A DNA stretch of 7,876 bases from Clostridiales bacterium (GTDB lineage: Bacteria > Bacillota > Clostridia > Oscillospirales > CAG-382), in contig QAKH01000022.1 in the NCBI GenBank assembly GCA_003343885.1, forward strand, positions 1 through 7,876, read 5' to 3'. A program made the position numbers and the translations under genes. Below the pieces are notes generated by a model. The model saw nothing but the letters and a program-made list of their open reading frames with translations. It was not told where the DNA came from and ran no database searches. Below are positions 1 through 6,609 of the stretch, piece after piece (the first letter of the stretch is position 1; each line of letters starts with the position of its first letter).

Positions 1-8
1 GTCCACCA

Positions 9-33
9 TTTAACCCATAGAAAACGGGTTAAA
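9..33. repeat. Small inverted repeat downstream of the rpsI fragment
   Basis: TTTAACCC at 9-16 is perfectly complementary to GGGTTAAA at 26-33, with a 9-base loop. The stem is 8 bp and has no T-run after it, so it is not a convincing terminator. It lies beyond the rpsI terminator in minus-strand direction and could belong to the next gene's leader or be an operator-like dyad. Its function is unknown. Confidence 0.4.
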
Positions 34-76
34 AGAGGCTTCGTTCTGTCAAATTGCGTCAAACCATTTGAAAAGG

Positions 77-111
77 AAAAACCCCGGAAACCGCGTAGTT
101 CCGGGGTTTTT
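77..111 (-). terminator. Rho-independent terminator of rpsI
   Basis: A 13-bp perfect stem (77-89 paired with 99-111) has a CCCCGG/CCGGGG core flanked by A5 and T5, with a 9-base loop at 90-98. On the minus strand it starts 18 bases after the rpsI stop codon, the expected place for the terminator of the ribosomal protein operon ending in S9. The A/T symmetry would let it work in both directions. In its present position it would also block any rightward transcription from further left into the adaptor gene. Confidence 0.85.
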
Positions 112-129
112 GACCACTTTTGATAAAGT

Positions 130-177
130 TTAGCGCTTGCTGAACTGCGGAGCGCGACGGGCAGCCTTGAGGCCGTA
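130..177 (-). CDS. rpsI: 3'-terminal fragment of ribosomal protein S9
   Basis: Read on the minus strand from 177 to 130, the bases encode YGLKAARRAPQFSKR followed by TAA. This is the highly conserved C-terminus of bacterial ribosomal protein S9 (uS9), whose basic tail ending in SKR reaches the P-site tRNA in the small ribosomal subunit. Only these 15 codons are present. Further upstream on the minus strand (178 and beyond) the frame reads E-F-S-R-L, which does not resemble S9, and the same bases are clearly coding on the opposite strand. A properly placed terminator follows, so this is the genuine end of an rpsI gene whose body has been cut away at the junction. I am confident of the identity because of the near-invariant tail. 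Whether the fragment is physically here or was joined during assembly cannot be told from the window. Confidence 0.85.
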   Translation of the reverse strand, partial: YGLKAARRAPQFSKR

Positions 178-180
178 CTC
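175..180. other. Junction between the rpsI 3' end and the adaptor gene
   Basis: To the left, sequence matches the end of rpsI and its terminator. To the right, sequence is the coiled-coil region of a HlyD-type adaptor on the opposite strand. The shared bases GTACT (175-179) could belong to either partner, because S9 is normally preceded here by a lysine codon that would read CTT on the plus strand. Such short microhomology is typical of both assembly chimeras and illegitimate recombination. No target-site repeat or insertion-sequence end is visible. Confidence 0.7.
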
Positions 181-1746
181 GAAAGAGCGCAAAACTCTTA
201 CGATAACGCTAAAAAGTCGCTTGACGACCTGTATGAAACACGGGATGACCTGAACGTAGTATCGGATTGGTCGGGCGTGATACAGGTTATGGATCTTGAA
301 GTCGGAGACGACGTAATGAGCGGCGCAGTTATCGCAAGTATAATAGATAGAGATACAATGCTTATAGACGTTCCGTTCATGCAGTCGGACACGTTCGGTA
401 TTGCAAAAGGCGACACAGCGGTTTTGACGGTGGCGTCTACGCTTGAAGAAATAAGCGGTACGGTTGATTCAATAAGCCCTTCGTATACAGTCAACTCAAA
501 CGGCGTTAAGGTGTCGCTTGTTACTATCGCCGTGAAAAATCCGGGCGGTATTACCGAAACCACCTCGGCAACAGCAAAGATAGGCGATTATTCATGTACA
601 CAGGCGGCAAATTTCTACTATAACGTAAACGAGCAAATCAAGGCTGAAACATCCGGAGAAGTGGCAAGAATTATCAAGGGCGAGGGCGACTACGTATCGG
701 CGGGCGAAACAATTGTTGTCCTTGAAAGCGAAAGCCTTGACGACAGCATTGATAACGCCGAAAGAAGCTTGAACGAGGCTGCCAACAGCCTGAAAGACGC
801 ACAGGACGCATTTGATAATTACGAAATCACAGCGCCCATATCCGGTACGGTTATCGAAAAGAACTATAAACTCGGTGAAAAGATAGGTTCATCATCGGGA
901 AGCGGAGGCGGAAACACGGTCGCTGTCATATACGATATGTCTGCGCTCAAATTCGAGATGAACATAGATGAACTTGACATAGATTCGCTTGAGGTAGGAC
1001 AACAGGTAAACGTCACCTCTGAGGCAAAGCCGGGAACGACTTATGTCGGTGAAATTACATATATAAGCGTGCAGGGCACAACTTCCAACGGTACAACCTA
1101 TTACCCCATTACCGTAACTCTTAACGATTACGGCTCAAGTGAAGAAGGAACCGCATTGAGGCCCGGAATGAATATAGACGCTGAAATAGTGCTCGAGAAA
1201 GCGGAAAACGTTATCGCTGTTCCGATAGACGCAGTCGCAAGAGGAAATAAAGTAAAGGTTATAACCGCGAATACTTCGACCGACGCCGCAAATCCGGGCA
1301 ATGAACCGAGTGACAGCGGGAACAAACCGGAAAACGGCGAAAATACCGAGCAGGGCACAGCGCCTGAGCAATCACAAATACCTGAACAGGGTAATGCGCC
1401 TGAACAAGGAAATATGCCTGAACAAGGAAATATGTCCGAACAGGGCAATGCAGCTGAACAGGACGGTAAGTCCGAAACGAGCGCACAGCCGGCAGGACAG
1501 TATTCAACCGTTCCCAATACAACCGAGTATACGGAAGTTACAGTTGAAACTGGTATAAGTGATGACGATTATATAGAGATAGTGTCAGGACTTAACGAGG
1601 GAGACGTTATCATAGTGGAGAGCGCCGAACGTCAGGCAAGCTTTGACTGGAGCGATATGGGCTCAATGATGGGCGGCAGTATGCCGGTCGGCGGCATGGG
1701 AGGCGGAATGCCATCCGGCGGTATGGGCGGCGGTCCGAGAGGTTGA
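178..1746 (+). CDS. HlyD/MacA-type membrane fusion protein (ABC exporter adaptor), 5'-truncated
   Basis: This is the extracytoplasmic adaptor of a MacAB-like tripartite-type exporter. The frame is open from 127, but bases 127-177 are antisense rpsI, so real homology starts near 178. No ATG, GTG or TTG lies in frame before GTG at 277, and coding continues across that GTG, which is therefore not the native start. Visible order, numbering from the 277 codon: coiled-coil helix before residue 1, lipoyl half (about -5 to 22), beta-barrel (23-115), a second lipoyl half (122-150), a short coiled-coil hairpin (151-182), the matching lipoyl half (TAPISGTV, 185-192), a second barrel (217-308) and a membrane-proximal beta domain (309-450). 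A hydrophilic Pro/Glu/Gln/Asn-rich insert (about 332-417) interrupts that last domain, and the tail (461-489) is rich in Gly and Met. Missing are the signal anchor, the first lipoyl half and the first helix. The ATPase gene follows after 21 bp. Confidence 0.85.
   Translation, partial: LERAQNSYDNAKKSLDDLYETRDDLNVVSDWSGVIQVMDLEVGDDVMSGAVIASIIDRDTMLIDVPFMQSDTFGIAKGDTAVLTVASTLEEISGTVDSISPSYTVNSNGVKVSLVTIAVKNPGGITETTSATAKIGDYSCTQAANFYYNVNEQIKAETSGEVARIIKGEGDYVSAGETIVVLESESLDDSIDNAERSLNEAANSLKDAQDAFDNYEITAPISGTVIEKNYKLGEKIGSSSGSGGGNTVAVIYDMSALKFEMNIDELDIDSLEVGQQVNVTSEAKPGTTYVGEITYISVQGTTSNGTTYYPITVTLNDYGSSEEGTALRPGMNIDAEIVLEKAENVIAVPIDAVARGNKVKVITANTSTDAANPGNEPSDSGNKPENGENTEQGTAPEQSQIPEQGNAPEQGNMPEQGNMSEQGNAAEQDGKSETSAQPAGQYSTVPNTTEYTEVTVETGISDDDYIEIVSGLNEGDVIIVESAERQASFDWSDMGSMMGGSMPVGGMGGGMPSGGMGGGPRG
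1345..1470 (+). repeat. Seven 18-bp tandem repeats encoding xEQGNx hexapeptides
   Basis: Seven consecutive in-frame 18-bp units encode TEQGTA, PEQSQI, PEQGNA, PEQGNM, PEQGNM, SEQGNA and AEQDGK. Units at 1399-1416 and 1417-1434 are identical in DNA, which indicates recent duplication by slippage. The encoded stretch is acidic, lacks hydrophobic residues and is probably a disordered linker inserted in the membrane-proximal domain of the adaptor. It is a coding minisatellite, not a CRISPR array, as there are no spacers. Confidence 0.9.
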
Positions 1747-1767
1747 CGTAAAGAGGAGTGTCAGCGT

Positions 1768-2568
1768 ATGATTACGTTAAAAAATATCTATAAAATTTAT
1801 TATAACGGAGACGCGGAAACTCATGCCGCGGACGGAATAAGCCTGCATATAGATAAAGGAGAGTTCGTGGCAATAGTGGGACAGTCCGGTTCGGGAAAAT
1901 CTACCATTATGAACATTATAGGCTGCCTTGACGTCCCCACTTCGGGAACATACGAGCTGAACGGCATAGACGTTAGTACGATGGACGATGACGAGCTTGC
2001 GGAAATACGGAACGTTACCCTGGGATTTATATTCCAGCAGTACAACCTGATACCAAAGCTTAATGTCATTGAAAATGTGGAGCTGTCTTTGCTTTACGCC
2101 GGAGTTGATAAGCACGAAAGACGGGAGCGCGCAAGAGAAATGTTAAAAAAGGTCGGGCTTGAGGGAAAGGAAAAAAATTATCCTTCCCAGCTTTCCGGCG
2201 GACAACAGCAGAGAGTGTCAATAGCACGTGCGCTTGCAGGCGATCCTTCGGTAATACTTGCCGACGAGCCGACAGGAGCGCTTGACTCACGTACCGGCAG
2301 AGAAGTTCTTACATTTCTCCAAAAGCTGAACGATGAGGGAAATACAATTGTTCTTATTACCCATGATAACGGAATTGCGGCTTCTGCCAAGAGAATAGTG
2401 CGGCTGCACGACGGTAAAATTGTTTATGACGGACCTGCGGACGCTCCGGAGGCGGTTGTCAGGGCAAATGTGTCCTTTGACGAGGATCCGCTTGTCAAGG
2501 CGAGCCGTTCCAAACAAAAGAGTGAGAATGTTCAAAACTCCGGGCAGAAAAAGGAGGGCAATAAATAA
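1768..2568 (+). CDS. MacB/LolD-type ABC transporter ATP-binding protein
   Basis: This cytoplasmic ATPase powers the exporter formed with its neighbours. All ABC motifs are intact in the 266-residue protein: Walker A GQSGSGKST at 38-46, Q-loop Gln within FQQ at 89-91, signature LSGGQ at 142-146, Walker B VILADE at 162-167 with catalytic Glu167, D-loop ALDS at 171-174, and the switch His199. The short sequence GCLDVPTSG after Walker A and the phrase FQQYNLIP are typical of the MacB/LolD/FtsE (3.A.1.122-like) branch. The last 35 or so residues are a charged Lys/Ser/Gln-rich tail beyond the ABC core. Start ATG is supported by AAGAGGAG at 1751-1758, nine bases upstream. The stop codon shares one base with the permease start, which implies translational coupling. 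The substrate cannot be read from the ATPase. Members of this branch export macrolides, peptides or lipoproteins, or sense envelope stress. Confidence 0.93.
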   Translation: MITLKNIYKIYYNGDAETHAADGISLHIDKGEFVAIVGQSGSGKSTIMNIIGCLDVPTSGTYELNGIDVSTMDDDELAEIRNVTLGFIFQQYNLIPKLNVIENVELSLLYAGVDKHERRERAREMLKKVGLEGKEKNYPSQLSGGQQQRVSIARALAGDPSVILADEPTGALDSRTGREVLTFLQKLNDEGNTIVLITHDNGIAASAKRIVRLHDGKIVYDGPADAPEAVVRANVSFDEDPLVKASRSKQKSENVQNSGQKKEGNK

Positions 2569-3752
2569 TGGGAATTACCCAGTGCTTTATTATGGCGCTG
2601 AAAAGCCTTTCAACAAGCAAAATGCGTGCTTTTCTGACAATGCTCGGAATTATCATCGGCGTTGCCGCCGTCATACTCATAATGTCGCTTGGAAACGGTA
2701 TGACTATCTACATAAACGATATGTTTGCTGAAATGGGTACAACCACGGTAAATGTTACGATAACGGGACGTGGTTCTACCAGAACAGTAGACGCAGATGA
2801 TATGTATGAGTTTTACGAGGAAAATACGGATTCGTTTTCGTATGTCAGTCCTCTTGTAAGCACCATGGGACAGGTGAGAACGTCGGTAGACAGCGAAACA
2901 TACATGCCGTCCATTACAGGTGTCAGCGAGCAGTATCTCGACGCAAAGCAGCAGGAGCTTGCCGCAGGACGAAATATTGCGTACATGGACATAGAGCAGA
3001 ACAGCAAGGTGTGCGTTGCCGGCGCATTTTATGACTATTTGTACGACGGTGAGGCTGTCGGAAATTATATAAAAATAAACGGAGATAAATATACGATAAT
3101 AGGCGTCGTAGAAGAGCTTGACGACAAGACTGATGAAACGGGAGGCGATAACTTTGTGTACGTGCCTTATTCAACTGCGGCGCGCCTTCTTGCAAGAAAC
3201 GCCAATATAACAAGCTATATTTTTCTTGCAAAAACCGAAGACGATATCGATAAATGCGTTTCGCTTCTTGATGACCGTTTGTATGAAACTTTCCAGAATG
3301 AGGATTTATATACGGTTATGAGTAATTCCATAATACTTGATACCATGACGGATATGGTAAATATAGTTGTAAATATCCTGTCGGCGATTGCAGCGATATC
3401 CTTGGTTGTCGGCGGAATAGGAATTATGAACATAATGCTTGTGTCGGTTACCGAGCGTACAAGGGAGATAGGTATCAGAAAAGCCCTCGGCGCAAAGGGA
3501 AGACATATCCGCATGCAGTTTGTCATAGAAGCCGGCACTACCAGCGCAGTCGGAGGAGTAATAGGCATAGTTTTTGGAATTGTCGGGGCACGTATGGTGT
3601 CAATGTTTATAGATGATTTTACTGCGGTTCCCACAATTCAGGCTATTCTGCTTGCTTTTGGCATTTCAGTCGCAATCGGAGTTATATTCGGATATCTTCC
3701 GGCAAACAAGGCGGCTAAATTAAATCCGATAGAAGCTCTCAGGCACGAATAA
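2568..3752 (+). CDS. MacB/FtsX-type ABC transporter permease
   Basis: This is the membrane subunit of the exporter, with the four-helix MacB layout. TM1 lies at about 21-42 (AFLTMLGIIIGVAAVILIMS). A large extracytoplasmic domain (MacB_PCD-like) spans about 45-260. TM2 lies at about 265-292, TM3 at about 323-345 and TM4 at about 357-377. The conserved cytoplasmic loop after TM2, ERTREIGIRKALGA (296-309), and the C-terminal PANKAAKLNPIEALRHE are hallmarks of the FtsX/MacB permease family. The length of 394 residues is normal for a stand-alone MacB permease domain without a fused ATPase. AAGGAGGG at 2551-2558 precedes ATG by nine bases, and the ATG overlaps the ATPase stop by one base. MacB-type proteins work as dimers by mechanotransmission, moving substrates from the outer face rather than through the membrane. 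The specific substrate here is unknown. Confidence 0.93.
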   Translation: MGITQCFIMALKSLSTSKMRAFLTMLGIIIGVAAVILIMSLGNGMTIYINDMFAEMGTTTVNVTITGRGSTRTVDADDMYEFYEENTDSFSYVSPLVSTMGQVRTSVDSETYMPSITGVSEQYLDAKQQELAAGRNIAYMDIEQNSKVCVAGAFYDYLYDGEAVGNYIKINGDKYTIIGVVEELDDKTDETGGDNFVYVPYSTAARLLARNANITSYIFLAKTEDDIDKCVSLLDDRLYETFQNEDLYTVMSNSIILDTMTDMVNIVVNILSAIAAISLVVGGIGIMNIMLVSVTERTREIGIRKALGAKGRHIRMQFVIEAGTTSAVGGVIGIVFGIVGARMVSMFIDDFTAVPTIQAILLAFGISVAIGVIFGYLPANKAAKLNPIEALRHE

Positions 3753-3782
3753 ACACAGGCGGTATCAGCCTTTATATATACT

Positions 3783-3789
3783 GAAAGGA
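3783..3789 (+). promoter_or_regulatory. Ribosome binding site that fixes the SLH-protein start
   Basis: GAAAGGA ends at 3789. It is only two bases from the ATG at 3792 but eight bases from the ATG at 3798. The second ATG is therefore the better start, and it gives a signal peptide beginning MKKF. Confidence 0.65.
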
Positions 3790-3797
3790 TAATGGAA

Positions 3798-6518
3798 ATG
3801 AAGAAATTTATTTGTTTGGCAGTATCAGCATTGCTCGTATGCGCCTTATTGACGGCAGGCGTCTTTGCCGAGCACACGGGCATAAGTAACACAAGCGATA
3901 CTGAAAAAATAGATGTTTTGCGGCTCCTTGAAATAGTAAAGGGTGACGAGAACGGAAATCTGAATCTTGACGCTCCTGTCACCCGTGCCGAGTTTGTCAA
4001 GATGGCGCTTTGCGCGTCGACATATAAGGATACCGCCGACGAAACGCTGTCCTATTCGCTTTTCCCCGATGTTACGGGAAGCCACTGGGCGGCAGGATAT
4101 ATATCAAGTGCCATACAGGCAGGCTGGATCTCCGGATATCTTGACGGAACCTTCCGCCCGGAAAACCAGGTAACCCTTGAAGAGGCGGTAGTGATAGCGT
4201 TAAAGATGCTTGGATACACAAACGAGGATTTTCAGGGTACATACCCGGAATCCCAGCTTGCAAAGTACGAGCAGATAGACCTTGATACATCCATTAACGC
4301 TTCAAGAGGCGACGTGCTTACAAGGCTTGAGTGCATGAAGCTTATATATAATACGCTCTGCACAAAAAATAAGGCAGGAGTATATTACTGCACAACTCTC
4401 GGGTACTCGGTGGACGCGGATAATACGGTAGACTATCTGACGCTGCTTTCAAATAACATGACAGGACCGTTTGTAAACATTGACGGAAGCTATAAAAACG
4501 TCGTATCATTTTCTGACGACGCAAATATTCAGGTTTACCGTGACGGTAAGCTTTCCGACATAGGGGCGCTAACCGATTATGACGTGTACTACTATTGCGA
4601 TAAGCTTAAAACAGTTTGGACGTATACCGATAAGGATTTCGGAATAATATCAGCCGTTTCTCCGAACCGTGAAACGCCGCAGACAGTAAGCATCGGGCAG
4701 ACGACCTACAGCCTTACTCCCACCGCCGCAAGCAAGCTCACCAACGCCGGCGGCCTTGCGACAGACGATTATGTTATGATACTTCTCGATAAGGACGGAG
4801 CGGCAGCAGATATTGTGAAAGCCGACGCAGCCATGTACGAGAAATACAGCGATGACGACAAGGATTTGCTTACAGAGGTGAATAAAACAATAAGCGATCC
4901 TATCGTAGTCAAGGATTTGACTTCCTATAAGGACGAAATACCTTTTGATATAACCGGCGCAACCATTCTTCTTGACAGCGAACCCATTACATCAGCGGAT
5001 ATACGCATAAACGACGTTTTGTACTATTCCGAGCCTTTCGCTTCGGTCTGGGTGTTCAGGGATACGCAGTCCGGCGTTTGCTCGGCTATTTCCCCCAACC
5101 GTGAAAATCCTGCATCCGTCACGGTTTCCGGAAAAACCTATACGCTCACAACCGATGATGTTATATATAAATTTTCAAATTACGGCACATTTAAAACGGA
5201 TATGCTTGTAACATTGCTTCTCGGCAAGGACGGAAACGCCGTAGACGTTGTTGCGGCAGGAACCGAAGTAATCGGCGACGGAGAGGACCAGGTTCCATAT
5301 GCAGAAGTAGTGCAGTCCACTCTTAAAGGTCCGTATATCGTGGAAAGCGACGGAACACTTTCCTCCGACAGCGGCATAAGCCTTTATACGGCGACGGTAT
5401 ATAAGAACAATAAGCTGTCAAGCTTCTCTGAAATAAAGACAAATAATGTTTACTACTACTCAAAGCTTCTCAATACCGTTTGGATATATGACGACACGGT
5501 TTCCGGAACGGTTGAGAGCATAAGTCCGACAAGAGTTTCGCCCACGTCTGTTACGGTTTCCGGAAAGACATATACGCTTTCAGGCGCAAACGCACAATAT
5601 GCTTTCTCAAGCCTCGGAATATACGATGTGGGAGACAGGGTAACCCTCCTTTTGGATAAGGACGGTCAGGCGGCAGGCGTAACACAAATAGGTGAAGCCG
5701 GAGCTGTGGTGTACGGCGTTGTAATAGCGAACGGCGAGAAGCAGTATACCGACTCAGACGGAAAGACCTACACGGCGGATTATATGCAGATATTCGCCAC
5801 GGACGGAGAAACATATACGTATGAATATTCCAGCTCATACAGCGTCGGACAGGCGGTAAAAGTCGTTGTTACCGACCAGAAAACCCAGGTGTATGGTTTG
5901 ACCGGCCCTAAATCAAATTCCTATGCGCTTCCGCTGACCGAGGCAGTAAAACAGGGCAAATTTGCGGACAACGCACAAATTATAGAGTATTATAACAGCA
6001 GTATATACGGAACTGTTCTCGAATCGAGAATTACAGGTATTGATATATGGTACGGCGATATTTTGTACTACGAGCTAAATTCCGACGAAGAGGTTGAGAT
6101 ACTTATTCTCGACGATTGCACGGGCGACCTTGTAGAGTACGGATTGCTTACCGAGGTTGACGGCTCCTACTACGAGTATATTCTCGATGGGGAAAAGCAG
6201 TCGTACTCGTCCGGCGACTCACGTTTCACCGTAACGACAGGTCCCGCATATTTCGCCTTCAACGGAACTCAGATAACCAAGATAGGAAATATAAGAGCAA
6301 GCGTGGATATATCAACAATAGTAGGCAATACGGCGTATACATCTCAGGATAAGCAATACGCAATCGATGACAACGCAAGGGTATACGTGCTTGAAAACGG
6401 AGAATATAAGGCGTATGATCTTGACAAGTTAAAAGAGAAGAATTATGCCGTCATGACCGGTTACTATGACCAGGATACCGCTTACGGAGGAATAATCCGT
6501 GTAATAATAGCATATTGA
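3798..6518 (+). CDS. Secreted SLH-domain surface protein with three 144-residue modules
   Basis: This is a predicted wall-associated protein of 906 residues from the preferred start (908 if the ATG at 3792 is used). Numbering from 3798: signal peptide 1-24, with a basic MKK start, a hydrophobic core and likely cleavage after VFA; no lipobox is visible. Three SLH motifs follow. The first is at about 37-74 and contains VTRAEFVKM. The second, at 89-139, is the clearest (FPDV..HWA.., GYLDGTFRPE). The third, at about 155-188, is weak (VLTRLECMKLIYN). SLH domains bind pyruvylated secondary cell-wall polymer. Three tandem modules occupy 221-652 and share a (D/N)V(Y)YY, VW, SPNRE.P, SVTVSGKTYTL and LL.KDG pattern. 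A Tyr/Asp-rich region without a recognised fold runs from 653 to 906. The gene follows the permease by 45 bp with no terminator between, so it is probably co-transcribed. I do not recognise a catalytic domain. It could be an S-layer-like structural or binding protein. Confidence 0.85.
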   Translation: MKKFICLAVSALLVCALLTAGVFAEHTGISNTSDTEKIDVLRLLEIVKGDENGNLNLDAPVTRAEFVKMALCASTYKDTADETLSYSLFPDVTGSHWAAGYISSAIQAGWISGYLDGTFRPENQVTLEEAVVIALKMLGYTNEDFQGTYPESQLAKYEQIDLDTSINASRGDVLTRLECMKLIYNTLCTKNKAGVYYCTTLGYSVDADNTVDYLTLLSNNMTGPFVNIDGSYKNVVSFSDDANIQVYRDGKLSDIGALTDYDVYYYCDKLKTVWTYTDKDFGIISAVSPNRETPQTVSIGQTTYSLTPTAASKLTNAGGLATDDYVMILLDKDGAAADIVKADAAMYEKYSDDDKDLLTEVNKTISDPIVVKDLTSYKDEIPFDITGATILLDSEPITSADIRINDVLYYSEPFASVWVFRDTQSGVCSAISPNRENPASVTVSGKTYTLTTDDVIYKFSNYGTFKTDMLVTLLLGKDGNAVDVVAAGTEVIGDGEDQVPYAEVVQSTLKGPYIVESDGTLSSDSGISLYTATVYKNNKLSSFSEIKTNNVYYYSKLLNTVWIYDDTVSGTVESISPTRVSPTSVTVSGKTYTLSGANAQYAFSSLGIYDVGDRVTLLLDKDGQAAGVTQIGEAGAVVYGVVIANGEKQYTDSDGKTYTADYMQIFATDGETYTYEYSSSYSVGQAVKVVVTDQKTQVYGLTGPKSNSYALPLTEAVKQGKFADNAQIIEYYNSSIYGTVLESRITGIDIWYGDILYYELNSDEEVEILILDDCTGDLVEYGLLTEVDGSYYEYILDGEKQSYSSGDSRFTVTTGPAYFAFNGTQITKIGNIRASVDISTIVGNTAYTSQDKQYAIDDNARVYVLENGEYKAYDLDKLKEKNYAVMTGYYDQDTAYGGIIRVIIAY
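4458..5753 (+). repeat. Three tandem 432-bp coding repeats
   Basis: Units are 4458-4889, 4890-5321 and 5322-5753. They begin MTGPFVN, ISDPIVV and LKGPYIV. The motif SPNRETP / SPNRENP / SPTRVSP sits at 4659, 5091 and 5523, giving a spacing of exactly 432 bp (144 codons) each time. Units 2 and 3 also share DNA, such as ACGGTTTCCGGAAA before a TATACGCT box. The amino-acid pattern is conserved while most DNA has diverged, so the duplication is old and has been kept without indels between these landmarks. Confidence 0.88.
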
Positions 6519-6526
6519 TAATCAAA

Positions 6527-6558
6527 AAAGTCCGCACGCAGTTTTGCGTGCGGACTTT
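6527..6558. terminator. Bidirectional terminator between convergent genes
   Basis: A perfect 14-bp stem (6527-6540 with 6545-6558), core GTCCGCACGCA, closes a 4-base loop (GTTT). It begins 8 bases after the SLH gene stop and lies 51 bases beyond the stop of the minus-strand gene. An A-run at 6524-6529 provides a good T-run for minus-strand transcripts. The plus-strand side has only TTT, so termination of the operon may be somewhat weaker. Confidence 0.88.
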
Positions 6559-6609
6559 CATCATCCCGTTGAATCTCCAATGCATCTCCAAAGACTTTTT
6601 CAAATCAAG

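Noticed and set aside
47..52. Minus-strand TTGACA as a -35 box
   Set aside because: No -10-like hexamer lies 16-18 bases downstream on that strand.
277..279. GTG as the native start of the adaptor gene
   Set aside because: Coding-like coiled-coil and lipoyl sequence continues in frame upstream to about 178, no ribosome site precedes it, and no signal anchor follows it.
1345..1470. Regular 18-bp repeats as a CRISPR array
   Set aside because: Units are contiguous without spacers and stay in the reading frame of the adaptor.
3215..3634. Long antisense reading frame opposite the permease
   Set aside because: It mirrors strongly conserved permease codons, has no ribosome site and gives a protein without recognisable features. 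Other opposite-strand frames in the window are shadows of the same kind.
3777..3782. TATACT as a -10 box for a separate SLH-gene promoter
   Set aside because: No -35 box at 16-18 bases (CACAGG is there), and transcription would begin after the ribosome site.
3792..3794. First ATG as the SLH-protein start
   Set aside because: The ribosome site is only two bases away. The ATG at 3798 has normal spacing and gives a typical MKK signal peptide.
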